Assembly (NCBI GenBank): GCA_028820845.1
Contig: JAPPII010000033.1
Location: 1-64,000, forward strand
Direction: 5' to 3'
Origin: Candidatus Poribacteria bacterium
Lineage (GTDB): Bacteria > Poribacteria > WGA-4E > WGA-3G
Length of the DNA stretch: 64,000 nucleotides
The notes beneath the pieces were generated by a model. It was given only the letters and a program-made list of their open reading frames with translations. It made no database searches and was not told where the DNA came from. Position numbers and translations under genes: made by a program. The stretch's first letter is position 1. Each line of letters starts with the position of its first letter. Below, piece after piece: positions 1 to 10,041 of this stretch.

Positions 1-661
1 GGTCTTGCTGCTCTTGCTCATAGTGCCACACATAGTCTTTTTCAACGGTGCCGAGCTGTTCTGCTTTCGGGATATCGCCCACCTCAAGTTCAGTATTCAT
101 CACAATTTGCCCATGCCTCCCGTGCAGTCCGAACAATAACACAATATCCAACTTGACATCCTCGTATTGAATCATGTGCGGGTTATCCAATCCATAGAGC
201 TCGAAACTGAAACCTGTAATATCGGGATTCATTTTAAACAATTCGGTGATTTGCTGGTATTTGCGAAGGATATGCTCCCACATCCTTATGTAGCGACCTC
301 TCAAAAACGGGAACAGGCGCACTTTGAACGTGATGTATTCCATCCCGTTGTTTCTGTAACGGTACATAAAAATGTTGGTGCCGTCGTACTTGCGGAAACG
401 GTAAATCCGTTCCGCACTCGGAAACCGGTAATTATGCCCTAATCCGAACGGATAAGCAAGTTTCGGCGTGCCGAAGATGAGCGGCTGATCAGTAGATTCA
501 CCATTGATCTTTCTTATCAGCAGCCCGCCATAGCGTTTGTCTCTACTGAAACTGATTTGTCCCTCAACGTAGTTTTGCGGGTTAAACGGGTCTGTCGCGC
601 TAAATTGGGCATAGTCTGAATCTAAGACTTGTTGGCCCCTTTTTATTTTTTGTTGAGTCAC
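1..661 (-). CDS. RNA-ligase-like nucleotidyltransferase, 3' end off window
   Basis: The frame is open from a GTG at 661 to the left edge (220 codons), so the C-terminus is missing. The start has GGAGG six bases upstream. Residues 91-96 read KYDGTN, the motif I (KxDGxN) of ATP-dependent RNA and DNA ligases; Lys91 would carry the AMP. FELYG at 153-157, followed by NPHMIQY, looks like motif III/IIIa of the RNA ligase family. Such enzymes seal or repair RNA ends using ATP through an enzyme-AMP intermediate. The family call rests on these two motifs; motifs IV and V are outside the window, so the exact subfamily is open. A small ORF lies 77 bp upstream on the same strand. Confidence 0.7.
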   Translation of the reverse strand, partial: MTQQKIKRGQQVLDSDYAQFSATDPFNPQNYVEGQISFSRDKRYGGLLIRKINGESTDQPLIFGTPKLAYPFGLGHNYRFPSAERIYRFRKYDGTNIFMYRYRNNGMEYITFKVRLFPFLRGRYIRMWEHILRKYQQITELFKMNPDITGFSFELYGLDNPHMIQYEDVKLDIVLLFGLHGRHGQIVMNTELEVGDIPKAEQLGTVEKDYVWHYEQEQQD

Positions 662-738
662 TGCTGTCCTCCAAGGGGTCCAGTAGATTATCCATTCTAA
701 ACTTAGTGCCTGTTCGTAGTAGCGCAATTCATTGCACT

Positions 739-945
739 CTAACCCTCATTTTCAGATGAGCAGAGAAAGTCAATCTGCACGCCTTCTCGTTCAAGTGCTT
801 TTTGGAACGGTTCCCATTTTCTATCTAATGCCTGCAAGATAGTTGCTTTTTTAGCATGGTCCCGCTCGTATGCGATAGCGACCGCAATAAATTTTCTCTT
901 GTCTTGCCACGATTTGAGGTTTTTCACTCGTATATGCGTAATCAT
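739..945 (-). CDS. small hypothetical protein (68 aa)
   Basis: A 68-residue, charged, probably cytoplasmic protein that I do not recognise. Support for a real gene comes from a strong ribosome site (GGAGG seven bases before the ATG) and from its position 77 bp upstream of the RNA-ligase-like gene on the same strand, where the two could be co-transcribed. No signal peptide, membrane segment or cysteine cluster is visible. A role in the same pathway as the ligase is only a guess from position. Confidence 0.55.
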   Translation of the reverse strand: MITHIRVKNLKSWQDKRKFIAVAIAYERDHAKKATILQALDRKWEPFQKALEREGVQIDFLCSSENEG

Positions 946-1048
946 TTCCCTGCCTCCATGTTAATGCTATTATACGAAGTTTTATAGGGAAATTCAAGAC
1001 AAATCCAGATCACAAAGAGGCATCAATTTCGGGGGAATGCTCCTTAAA

Positions 1049-1083
1049 ATCCGCGTCATCCGCGCAATCCGTGATAATCCGCG
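1049..1083. repeat. ATCCGYG short periodic repeat, four units
   Basis: Four copies of ATCCGCG/ATCCGTG start at 1049, 1058, 1067 and 1077, spaced 9, 9 and 10 bases, in the gap between the small minus-strand gene and the plus-strand pair. It encodes nothing obvious. The near-constant period suggests either a decayed tandem repeat or a protein-binding array. Confidence 0.6.
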
Positions 1084-1199
1084 ATTCAGACAGACACAAC
1101 CGAATTTTTGTTTGATTACAAACCTAAAATAAGATAAACTACTTCTTGTATCTCATCTTAATACTGAAAAAAAATATAGCATGGAAAAGGAGACAACCC

Positions 1200-1463
1200 T
1201 TGGAAAAGATACGTGAACTGATGTCACTGCTGGAATCTGGGATTGAGGACTACGACGCTCAGATGAAGGCACTACAGGCAGAACGGTTAAAATACATTCG
1301 ACTCTCAATAACCGAGGGGTTCGGCTCGGAGGAAAGCGATTCTCAGCAGTCGTGGCTCCTACACCTTAAGCAGCTTGAGGATTCCCTGACGACCCGCCGG
1401 AACAGCATACGACAGGCGATTCGGGAAGCAGCGGACGCTATCCAGAAGGAGGAAAACGCGTAA
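1200..1463 (+). CDS. small coiled-coil-like hypothetical protein (87 aa)
   Basis: A highly charged, mostly helical small protein with two helix-forming stretches (about residues 1-35 and 50-85) that could form a coiled coil. I place the start at a TTG at 1200, which has AAGGAG eight bases upstream; the frame is open further upstream to 1146 but without a ribosome site. Its stop codon overlaps the ATG of the next gene by one base (TAATG), so the two are translationally coupled. The family is not recognised; coupling suggests it works with, or sets the level of, the exported protein downstream. Confidence 0.6.
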   Translation: MEKIRELMSLLESGIEDYDAQMKALQAERLKYIRLSITEGFGSEESDSQQSWLLHLKQLEDSLTTRRNSIRQAIREAADAIQKEENA

Positions 1464-4400
1464 TGTCAAGAAAATACTTGCACTGCATATTGCTGCTGAT
1501 ATACTTTTTTGCTGTCTGCACGGTGACGGCACAGGAGATGAATACTTCGCAAATTATTGAAGAAGCGATCCGATATCAGAATTTAGGGTTGGCGTATCTT
1601 GAAGAATCGCAACCCTCGAAAGCAGTTGAAGCGTTCACAGAACTCGTGGAACTACTCCCCGATGAGGCGATCGGATACGGTAACCTCGCCGTCGCACATC
1701 TGCGATTGCAGCAAGCCGATACCGCTGAAGAGTGGGTCAAGCGTGGAATTGCCGTTGCACCAACAGAAAGCCAGTTACACTTCATCTTATCCGAGGTCTA
1801 CCAATTACAAGGGCAGACCGAATTAGCCGTAGAGGCGATGAAGGATGCTGTCCGGTTAAATCCCGACGAATTGGAGTTCCGCTACAAGTTGGTCCGGCAC
1901 TACCTCGGACAACGGAACGATCCGGTAGCACAGCAAGAGGCGGTTGGGCATCTTCAAGAACTTCACACTCGGTCGCCGGTGAATATTGTCGTGCTATTGA
2001 AGTTAACGCAGGGGTTGTTGGCGCAGGAACAGTTAGAAGATGCAGCGCGTCTCAGTCAAGAATTAATGCGGCTTTTGGGGGACACGGATGCAGAAAAACT
2101 TGCATACCTCACACAAGGGATAGAGGCAATACAGCAGGTGGACTTGGCACTTGCTACGCGAAATATCCGTATTTTCGAGAACTTACACCGGGCAAGTCCG
2201 CGCTATCAACAGGGCATCGGTGAGTTGGTGACCAACATCCTTGGGCATCCCATAGAGACGTTCAGTCAAGAATTTAAGACACGCATCGCTGCCGAAAGGA
2301 CTCCACCGATTGATGTGGAGTTTGTGGATGTTACGGAACAAATCGGACTTGCTGTGAAACCGCCTTCACCCCTAAAAATGCCTATGGCTGTATCGCTTGT
2401 GGACTACGATAACGACGGAGACATGGATCTGTATACAAGTGCTAACGGTTTGATGGTGTATCGGAATACTGGGGGACACTTTGAAGCTATTGAAGCATTT
2501 ATAGGGGAACAAGATACCTACATTACTGCTGCTGATTTGAATAAAGATGGTATGCAGGAATTCCTCATGGAAGTTGTCAATGGAATGTTGTATTTACCGT
2601 ATTCCTGGACGATGGAGCCAGGACAGAATCTGGAAGTATCTTCCATCGTTGACTATGAGCAAGCCAGACCAGAAACCGGACTACTCCACCCAGTCGATTT
2701 TGACCACGACGGCGATCTAGACATCTTTTCAGGTCAATCTCCCACCACGATGTATCGGAACAACGGCGAAGGAACTTTCACCAATGTTGGGGAACAGACC
2801 TTTGTAATAACTGATACAGAAAACGTATCTGTAGGACAAGGTGTTCCGGCTGAAGCATTCTCGGCTGATTTTGATGATGACGGGGATATAGACATTTTTG
2901 TCACGCATAGTGAGACAGGATGCACCCTCTACGACAACCTCCGACAAGGAAAACTCCACGCCGTTACGACTGAAATAGGGATTCCACAGGATGTCCATTA
3001 TACCGCAGCGGTTGCTGGTGACTACGACAACGACGGTGATTTCGACCTCTTCTTGGCGACAACAGATCGCCTCCATTACTATAGGAATATGGGGGACGGA
3101 AGTTTCGTTGATGTGTTGGGTCCAGAGGCAGGTGTGGGAGGTCTACCCCCTACTTTTTTGAGAAATATAGATTACGATAACGACGGGTTTCTTGATGTCT
3201 GGGTCGGGGGCGAAAAAGGTATGTTCCTGTTTCGGAATGACGGTACTGGTGATTTTGCAGAACCTTATCCAATTCTTGACTCGACAACGCTCACAGGTGA
3301 GCTACGTCTTGAGAACGCAGTCGCCGGTGCAGTTGGGGATTACGACAACGATGGCGATCTCGATCTCTTTTTTATCAATGCCGACGGACAGTTGCGCGCA
3401 CTGCAAAACAACGGTGGAAATCAGAACAATTGGATACAGGTCCGACTGGAAGGGATTACTGCCGGAAATAACAAAGTCAATAGAGACGCTATCGGATCGA
3501 AGTTGGAGGTGAAAGTCGGCGACCTGTATCAATTGCGGTATGTCTCCGAACAGGTGTCCCATTTCGGCTTGGGCGCGCATGATGCTGCAGATGTCGTCCG
3601 AGTCGTCTGGACGAATGGCGTTCCACAGAATGTCGTTGAACCGCGGGCGAGACAGCGGGTTCTGGAGAAACAGGTGCTGAAAGGTTCCTGTCCGTTCCTA
3701 TATGTCTACAACGGCGAACAGTATGAATTTGTGACCGATCTGCTCTGGCGCGCCCCGTTGGGACTTGTCACTTCAATGGGGTTCGTCGCGCCTGACGAAA
3801 CAAGGGACTTTGTGAAAATATCAGGGCAGAAGATGCAACCGAAGTCGGGTAAATATTCTATTCAGATTACCGAGGAATTGTGGGAGACCGCCTATTTTGA
3901 TGAAGTGAAACTCATAGCCGTCGATCATCCAGCAGACACCGACATCTTCGTGGACGAACAGTATATCCCACCGCCGTTCGCGGAATTCAAAGTCTATGGG
4001 GTCGCTGAGAAAAAATACCCGAAGTCAGCAGTCAATCATCGCGGTGAAGAGGTCTCCCATGCCTTAAAAGCGTTTGATTACCGCTATGCTGTGGAACACG
4101 CACCCGGTGCCTATCAAGGCGTTGTGGAACCGCATGCTATTGTTCTTGACCTTGGAGATGTCCCTAATGATGCCCCCGTGACGCTATTCCTAACGGGCTG
4201 GATTTTTCCGACTGACACGAGTATCAATATTGCCCTATCCCAAAATCCGACGATCAACCCGAGTTTCCCTTCGGTCTCTGTGAAGGACGTAACGGGTGAA
4301 TGGAAAACCGTTATTGAGATGATTGGGATACCCGCAGGCAAAAACAAAACGATTACTGTTGATTTGACCGGCAAATTCCTATCGAATGATAGACGGGTTC

Positions 4401-4972
4401 GGATTGAAACGGATATGCAGATTTATTGGGACATGGCGTTTTTTACTGTTGGAGCGCAATCCGTGCCGATGGAGATGACGATTTTGAATCCAGATAGTGC
4501 CGATTTACACTACCGGGGTTTCTCCGAGATGTATCGTCCGAATCCACACGCGCCACACCTGTTTGACTATCAAAAGGTAACGAAGGAACCGCAGTGGCGT
4601 GATCTCGCTGGATACTACACCCGCTACGGTGATGTTAATGCGTTGTTGCAGGAAGTCGATGATATGTACGTTATCCTGAATGCTGGAGACGAAATCACGG
4701 TAGAATTTGATGATGCGCGCCTTCCTGCCTTAAAAACGGGTTGGGTGCGCGATTTTATCCTTTACAGCGATGGATGGGATAAAGATGGCGACATTAATAC
4801 CCTCACATCGCAGACGGTTAAACCGCTACCCTTTCATGGGATGTCTGCCTATCCGTATCCTGAAACTGAACACTATCCAGACGATGAAGCACATCAGGAG
4901 TATCGCCGTAAATACAACACACGACGCGTCGAACACCGACTGCCGCCGTTGGGAAATGGCATAGTAAAGTGA
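1463..4972 (+). CDS. exported TPR / FG-GAP / UnbV (CRTAC1-like) protein
   Basis: A 1169-residue protein with an N-terminal signal peptide (cleavage probably after about residue 23). Residues 30-200 hold TPR-like helix pairs. Residues 310-640 hold at least six VCBS/FG-GAP repeats with calcium-binding loops of the form DxDNDGDxD (near 313, 413, 470, 521, 571 and 627), expected to fold as a beta-propeller. Residues 660-725 match the ASPIC/UnbV domain, including HFGLG and VVWTNG. About 400 C-terminal residues match nothing I know but are beta-rich. Proteins of this type are extracellular and bind calcium and partners or glycans; the precise function is unknown. It is coupled to the small gene before it. 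The domain order is clear, the role is not. Confidence 0.85.
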   Translation: MSRKYLHCILLLIYFFAVCTVTAQEMNTSQIIEEAIRYQNLGLAYLEESQPSKAVEAFTELVELLPDEAIGYGNLAVAHLRLQQADTAEEWVKRGIAVAPTESQLHFILSEVYQLQGQTELAVEAMKDAVRLNPDELEFRYKLVRHYLGQRNDPVAQQEAVGHLQELHTRSPVNIVVLLKLTQGLLAQEQLEDAARLSQELMRLLGDTDAEKLAYLTQGIEAIQQVDLALATRNIRIFENLHRASPRYQQGIGELVTNILGHPIETFSQEFKTRIAAERTPPIDVEFVDVTEQIGLAVKPPSPLKMPMAVSLVDYDNDGDMDLYTSANGLMVYRNTGGHFEAIEAFIGEQDTYITAADLNKDGMQEFLMEVVNGMLYLPYSWTMEPGQNLEVSSIVDYEQARPETGLLHPVDFDHDGDLDIFSGQSPTTMYRNNGEGTFTNVGEQTFVITDTENVSVGQGVPAEAFSADFDDDGDIDIFVTHSETGCTLYDNLRQGKLHAVTTEIGIPQDVHYTAAVAGDYDNDGDFDLFLATTDRLHYYRNMGDGSFVDVLGPEAGVGGLPPTFLRNIDYDNDGFLDVWVGGEKGMFLFRNDGTGDFAEPYPILDSTTLTGELRLENAVAGAVGDYDNDGDLDLFFINADGQLRALQNNGGNQNNWIQVRLEGITAGNNKVNRDAIGSKLEVKVGDLYQLRYVSEQVSHFGLGAHDAADVVRVVWTNGVPQNVVEPRARQRVLEKQVLKGSCPFLYVYNGEQYEFVTDLLWRAPLGLVTSMGFVAPDETRDFVKISGQKMQPKSGKYSIQITEELWETAYFDEVKLIAVDHPADTDIFVDEQYIPPPFAEFKVYGVAEKKYPKSAVNHRGEEVSHALKAFDYRYAVEHAPGAYQGVVEPHAIVLDLGDVPNDAPVTLFLTGWIFPTDTSINIALSQNPTINPSFPSVSVKDVTGEWKTVIEMIGIPAGKNKTITVDLTGKFLSNDRRVRIETDMQIYWDMAFFTVGAQSVPMEMTILNPDSADLHYRGFSEMYRPNPHAPHLFDYQKVTKEPQWRDLAGYYTRYGDVNALLQEVDDMYVILNAGDEITVEFDDARLPALKTGWVRDFILYSDGWDKDGDINTLTSQTVKPLPFHGMSAYPYPETEHYPDDEAHQEYRRKYNTRRVEHRLPPLGNGIVK

Positions 4973-5000
4973 AGATATTTGCTTAGCTGGGTTTTGATAG

Positions 5001-6185
5001 TCACGAGACCCGCACCACTTCGCCTCCAATGCGGCGTAGCGGGATATACAGGCAGAGGGTCGCTATTACCAAAACGCCTGCCAGAGCCACGTAAGGGTCG
5101 GTTCCTTTTTCGTAAAGCCAGCCAGCGAGGAGGGGACCCAAAATACGTCCGAAGCTTAAAAAGGCATCCATGATGCCGATAGCCGTTCCTTGACCGATTT
5201 GGGTTTCCTTGGAAATCCACGACGAATTGGTTGGACGGATGAGTTGATTCCCGATACCGGTGATGGTAATATAAACCGTGAGCGTTGCGAAGGAGAACGC
5301 ATTCGGCAAAAGTGCCAGACCGAGTGCGTTGAGGCATAGCCCGACGAGGATGATCCGCCGTTCCCCAAATTTGTTGATAAGTCTGCCGAGTAAGATACCC
5401 TGCATTGGCACAACAACTGCGCCCATAATCATGAACATCCAACCCATTTCCCTTTGTCTGTAGTCCCAACCTTTTTCAATAAAAAGCGGAAAGGTTGCCT
5501 CCAATCCGGCGAAACTGAAAGTTGAGAAAAATGCAACAAGAAAAAGGGAGTTGAACGGCGATTTGAGTGTTGTCCAACGGAATATTTCGCGTGGCGAAAC
5601 CCATTCGTGGTGTTCTTCATGCCCTTCAGGAGTGTCGATTTTCTGTAGTGATTCGGGTAGTAGCGCGAGGACGAAGAGGAAGTTCACCAAGGAGAGACCA
5701 CCGGCGACAAAAAAGGGGATATCATGACTGCCCATGATACCGCCGATCGCTGGTCCGAGAATGAAACCGAGTCCCATCGCGGCACCCATGAGTCCCATGC
5801 CTTTCCCGCGCTCCTCGGATGTCGTTACGTCAGCGACGTAAGCCATGACGCTCGGCAGCACTGCCGCTGAAGCGATGCCTGCAGCACTCCGCGCAATCAT
5901 AAGCCATACGTAATCCTTTGCCAATCCAAACCCGATTAAGGCGAAGGCATTCCCAAGCAGTCCGAGTAAGATTGCCGGTTTTCTGCCGTATCGGTCTGAT
6001 AACCTGCCCCAGATTGGCGCGAATAGCAATTGCATCCCCGAATAGATGGACATTAATATGGCGATTTGGGTGGGAGTTGCACCGATATCTTGGGCGTAAT
6101 AAGCGAGATTTGGAATGATGATGCCAAACCCAAGCATCACAAGAAATTGGGTTAAAAATAGGAGAAGAAGTCTTGATTTTTTCAT
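5001..6185 (-). CDS. MFS transporter, DHA1-type efflux family
   Basis: A 394-residue, 12-helix inner-membrane transporter. The loop between helices 2 and 3 carries GRLSDRYGRKP, the MFS motif A, and helix 5 carries GFILGPAIGGIMG, close to antiporter motif C of drug:H+ exporters such as the TetA type. A hydrophilic central loop (about 190-215, with GHEEHHEW) separates the two halves. It probably exports a small organic molecule in exchange for protons; the substrate cannot be read from the sequence. It converges with the preceding large exported-protein gene (28 bp apart). No strong ribosome site is visible before the ATG. Confidence 0.85.
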   Translation of the reverse strand: MKKSRLLLLFLTQFLVMLGFGIIIPNLAYYAQDIGATPTQIAILMSIYSGMQLLFAPIWGRLSDRYGRKPAILLGLLGNAFALIGFGLAKDYVWLMIARSAAGIASAAVLPSVMAYVADVTTSEERGKGMGLMGAAMGLGFILGPAIGGIMGSHDIPFFVAGGLSLVNFLFVLALLPESLQKIDTPEGHEEHHEWVSPREIFRWTTLKSPFNSLFLVAFFSTFSFAGLEATFPLFIEKGWDYRQREMGWMFMIMGAVVVPMQGILLGRLINKFGERRIILVGLCLNALGLALLPNAFSFATLTVYITITGIGNQLIRPTNSSWISKETQIGQGTAIGIMDAFLSFGRILGPLLAGWLYEKGTDPYVALAGVLVIATLCLYIPLRRIGGEVVRVS

Positions 6186-6504
6186 CTAATTGCGTGTGAA
6201 AACCGCAATAAAGCGTTCGTACCTTTCAATTCTGACAGATCGCGTTTTAATGGCATGGTCCGAGAGCAATCTAAAAATATAATATCGTCTATTATAGCAA
6301 GTCTGAGTGGCGGGTGTCAAATTAAAAGAAGCCCTTGGGCATCAGCAGTCGGTAGTCGGTGACCAAGAGGTTTAGATGAATCTGTCCGCTTTTTGGAAAA
6401 TTTACTATAGAAATTTTGACCTGTTTTTGATATAATAAAATTGGTTTCATCATTATTGACAAGAGACTCAACAATCGCACTTATAAATAAATATTGGAGG
6501 AAGC
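6186..6504. promoter_or_regulatory. intergenic region upstream of dnaE
   Basis: An AT-rich 319-bp gap between divergent genes, so promoters for both the MFS gene and dnaE should lie here. A TATAAT is at 6431-6436, but I find no good -35 at 16-18 bp. A CAGCAGTC-type repeat phrase sits near 6346. The dnaE start has TTGGAGGAAG immediately upstream, a strong ribosome site. Confidence 0.35.
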
Positions 6505-9500
6505 ATGGCAAGGGAATTTGTGCATCTACATAATCATAGCGAGTATAGCATGCTCGACGGTGCGTGTCGTATCGCCGATATGGTAAAGTGGGCGGTCGAA
6601 AATAGTGCCCCCGCTGTTGCCCTTACTGATCATGGAAACATGTTCGGGGCATGGGAATTGTATAGTAAAGCAAAGGACGCAGGTGTCAATCCAATCGTCG
6701 GATGTGAGGTGTACGTAGCACCTGGCGACCGAAAGACACGCGGGAAAGAACAGGGCGGTCCCTATCATCTTACGCTGCTTGCAGAAGATGCAACCGGTTA
6801 CCAGAACCTCCTAAAATTGGTGTCGCTTGGCTATACAGAAGGTTTTTACAGCAAGCCGCGCATTGACATGGATATCCTCCGCGAATATCGTGATGGCATT
6901 ATCGCACTCACAGGATGCATCCAAGGACAGGTGCCACAACTTCTTTGCTCGAATAGACGGGAAGAAGGTGTGCAGAATTTCAAGACGTTGATGGAGATAA
7001 TGGGGCAACGCAACCTTTACGTTGAGGTCCAGAATCACTACATTGACAAGGAACTTGAAGCGTATCCGATAATGGTACAGCTCGCGAAAGAGTTCAATCT
7101 TCCGCTTGTGGGTACCAACGATTGTCACTATCTCCGCAAATCTGACCACATGATGCACGACGTTCTTCTCTGTATCCAAACGAAGAAAACCGTCAACGAC
7201 CAGCAACGGCTGCGGTTTGAGAATCACTTCTACTTTAAAAATGTTGACGAGATGCGGGAGGTGTTGAAGAATTATCCGCCGGAAGCCATCAGCAATACGC
7301 TTGAAATCGCGAATCGGTGTAACCTTAAACTTGACTATGGCAAAAACCTGATGCCAGAATACGAGGTGCCTGACGGACACACAAATGACAGCTACCTCAA
7401 AGAGCTCTGCTATCAAGGTTTGCGCGAAAAATACGGCACGGAACTCTCCGAACCTGTTCGTCAAAGGTTGGATTACGAACTTGATGTTATTAGTAAAACC
7501 GACTATTCCGGTTACTTCCTCATTGTGTGGGATTACGTTAAATACGCTCATAAACAAGGATACCCGCTCTGTGCACGCGGATCGGCTGCCAGCAGTCTCG
7601 TGCTGTATGCGTTGGATGTCATTACCTTCAATCCGATGGATTACGACTGTCTCTTTGAGCGGTTTCTGAATCTTGAACGCATCAGTCCACCCGATATTGA
7701 TATTGATTTTGCCGATCGTGCCCGTGAACACGTCATCAACTATCTTGTAAACAAATACGGCGTAGATTCAGTCGGTAAGGTCGCTACCTTTGCCACACTC
7801 GGCGCGAAAGCTGCAATCACGGATGTCGGACGCGCCCTTGAGATGCCTCTTGAGAATGTCAAGGACTTGACACAACGGATTCCAAGCACCCCGGGTATCA
7901 CGATTGATGAAGCTTTGGAACAGGTCCCTGAATTTCGGCAACGCGCTGAACTCCCTGCAAATAAAGAGTTAATGGATCTTAGCAAAGCCGTTGAGGGTAT
8001 GAAACGGCACGTTTCGTGCCATGCCTCAGCGATTGTCATTTCAAATGGACCCCTCACCAATTACGTCCCGTTGTTCAAAGATAAACACGACCAGGTCGCA
8101 GCACAATTTGAAGGTAAAACCGTTGAAGATGTTGGTATCGTTAAGTTTGATTCGCTCGGTGTGCGAAGTCTTACCGAGATATCCGACTGTATTCAGATGA
8201 TTAAGACAACCAAGGGGACAGACCTCAAATTAGAGGATATTCCGTTTGATGATGCACCCACTTATGCATTGCTTAGCAGGGGGTTGCTTAGCGGATTGTT
8301 CCAACTGGATGCTTCGCCGGGTATGTTTCGAGTTGTGACGCAGATGCGCCCAGATACCTTTGAGGAATTTTCTACAATACCTGCACTCTATCGCCCAGGT
8401 CCGCTTGAAAGCGGCACTATGCAAGAATTCATTGATCGGAAAAACAAGTTAAAACCGGTGCAATATATACACCCCTCGCTTAAAGATGCACTCAAGAACA
8501 CCTATGGGGTCTGTGTATATCAGGAGCAGGTGATGCAAATCGCGCGTGATATGGCTGGTTTTACCCTCGGAGAAGCGGACATCCTCCGCTCCGCAATGGG
8601 AAAGAAGGATCCTGAACTTCTCAAAGCACAAAGGGAGAAATTCGTTGAAGGTGCTGTCAAAAACGGCATCGCGAAACGGGAAGCAGAAGATGTATTTACG
8701 CAGTTGGAGCCTTTCGCTGGCTATGCCTTCAATAAGTCACACACCGTCGCCTACTCCATGTTCGCCTACCGGATGGCGTATTTGAAAACGCACTATCCGC
8801 ATGAATTCATGGCGGCGATGATGACGGGAGAGGCGGGGGATTCGGCGAAGATTACACGGTATCGCGCAGAGTGTAAGAAACTCGCCCAGTTCCTGGACGT
8901 AGAAATCAATCTTTTACCACCGGATGTTAACAGCAGCAGGCGGGAATTCACGGTCGATGGAAACGATGTCTGCTTTGGACTGGTCGCAGTGAAAGGGGTC
9001 GGTGATGGTGCGATAGATGCGATCATTGAGGCGCGGGAACAGAGCGGTTCGTTCAAATCTTTGGAGGATTTCTGTGAACGCGTGGATCTCAAACAGGCTA
9101 ATAAACGTGCTGTTGAAAGCTTAATCCTGAGTGGCGCGTTTGATTCGCTTGAAGGACATCGCGCACGGCACATGGTGAACTTGGAAAACATCATGAAAGC
9201 GGCACAGACTGCGCAAGCAGAACGCGATCGTGGGCAGATGAATCTCTTCGGTGAGGCAACAGAAGTGATGCCGATAACGCCAACGCTTACAGATGCGCCG
9301 GAATATGATCCTTTAGAGCGGCTTAAGCAAGAGAAAGAGCAGCTCGGCTTCTATGTTTCTGGACATCCACTTGAAGAGTATAGCGATATTATTGAGTATT
9401 ATACAACCGCGAGTACACAGACACTCGTTGAGCACCCGATTGATGCTGAAGTTTTCGTGGCAGGGATGATAACGGAAGTTAAAAACCTGACTACGAAGAA

Positions 9501-10026
9501 AGGGGACCCCATGGCGGTGATTGGGTTTGAGGATCTGGAAGGATCGGTCGAAATTGTTGTTTTCCCTGAAGCGTATAAGACCGCCGGGGATCTCGTTGAA
9601 GGTCGAGTCGTTTGGATCCGCGGGAAAGTCAATCAGAACAGTAGGAATCGGAAGTCTGAGGATGAAGTGCAACGGGAACAACGTCAGATACAGGCTGAGC
9701 ACATCGTGGATATTGAATCTGTCCCTGAAAAACAGACCTCTGCGCTTGAGGTGACGATCCCTGAAACGGATCTTGAGAACACCGAGAAACTGGAAGCACT
9801 CCAGAAAATTGCCCGCGCCAACAGAGGACGGAACGATCTGATTTTACGACTCATGACCCCGCGTTACGGCGAAGTCATCGCACGGTGTGCTCAGAAATAC
9901 AAGGTCGCCTATAAACCGCAGGTTATTAAAGAGGTAGAGCAATTGTTTGGCGAGAATTGTATCAAACCGAGCAATCGGACGATACGCGGCGGTAAGAGCC
10001 GCGGCTCATATACAGATTTTGTTTAA
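6505..10026 (+). CDS. dnaE: DNA polymerase III subunit alpha
   Basis: The replicative polymerase catalytic subunit, 1173 residues, the usual DnaE length. It opens with a PHP domain (HLHNHSEYS near residues 8-16). The palm has PDIDIDF at 396-402, giving catalytic Asp399 and Asp401, and FDSLGVR gives the third, Asp549. Helix-hairpin-helix and beta-clamp-binding regions follow, and an OB-fold begins near residue 990 (VFVAGMITEV). The intact PDxDxDF shows an active polymerase of the DnaE rather than PolC type. There is no intein. The start is fixed by a strong ribosome site. It is probably monocistronic with, or transcribed into, the aldo/keto reductase 15 bp downstream. Confidence 0.97.
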   Translation: MAREFVHLHNHSEYSMLDGACRIADMVKWAVENSAPAVALTDHGNMFGAWELYSKAKDAGVNPIVGCEVYVAPGDRKTRGKEQGGPYHLTLLAEDATGYQNLLKLVSLGYTEGFYSKPRIDMDILREYRDGIIALTGCIQGQVPQLLCSNRREEGVQNFKTLMEIMGQRNLYVEVQNHYIDKELEAYPIMVQLAKEFNLPLVGTNDCHYLRKSDHMMHDVLLCIQTKKTVNDQQRLRFENHFYFKNVDEMREVLKNYPPEAISNTLEIANRCNLKLDYGKNLMPEYEVPDGHTNDSYLKELCYQGLREKYGTELSEPVRQRLDYELDVISKTDYSGYFLIVWDYVKYAHKQGYPLCARGSAASSLVLYALDVITFNPMDYDCLFERFLNLERISPPDIDIDFADRAREHVINYLVNKYGVDSVGKVATFATLGAKAAITDVGRALEMPLENVKDLTQRIPSTPGITIDEALEQVPEFRQRAELPANKELMDLSKAVEGMKRHVSCHASAIVISNGPLTNYVPLFKDKHDQVAAQFEGKTVEDVGIVKFDSLGVRSLTEISDCIQMIKTTKGTDLKLEDIPFDDAPTYALLSRGLLSGLFQLDASPGMFRVVTQMRPDTFEEFSTIPALYRPGPLESGTMQEFIDRKNKLKPVQYIHPSLKDALKNTYGVCVYQEQVMQIARDMAGFTLGEADILRSAMGKKDPELLKAQREKFVEGAVKNGIAKREAEDVFTQLEPFAGYAFNKSHTVAYSMFAYRMAYLKTHYPHEFMAAMMTGEAGDSAKITRYRAECKKLAQFLDVEINLLPPDVNSSRREFTVDGNDVCFGLVAVKGVGDGAIDAIIEAREQSGSFKSLEDFCERVDLKQANKRAVESLILSGAFDSLEGHRARHMVNLENIMKAAQTAQAERDRGQMNLFGEATEVMPITPTLTDAPEYDPLERLKQEKEQLGFYVSGHPLEEYSDIIEYYTTASTQTLVEHPIDAEVFVAGMITEVKNLTTKKGDPMAVIGFEDLEGSVEIVVFPEAYKTAGDLVEGRVVWIRGKVNQNSRNRKSEDEVQREQRQIQAEHIVDIESVPEKQTSALEVTIPETDLENTEKLEALQKIARANRGRNDLILRLMTPRYGEVIARCAQKYKVAYKPQVIKEVEQLFGENCIKPSNRTIRGGKSRGSYTDFV

Positions 10027-10041
10027 AAAAAGGAAGTTACT

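Noticed and set aside
167-442. 91-codon plus-strand frame
   Set aside because: It is the complement of the RNA-ligase-like gene, which has ligase motifs and a strong ribosome site.
6811-7731. 306-codon minus-strand frame inside dnaE
   Set aside because: It lies wholly inside the polymerase gene and has no recognisable motif.
6505-10026. Intein in dnaE
   Set aside because: The protein has normal length and no intein splice motifs.
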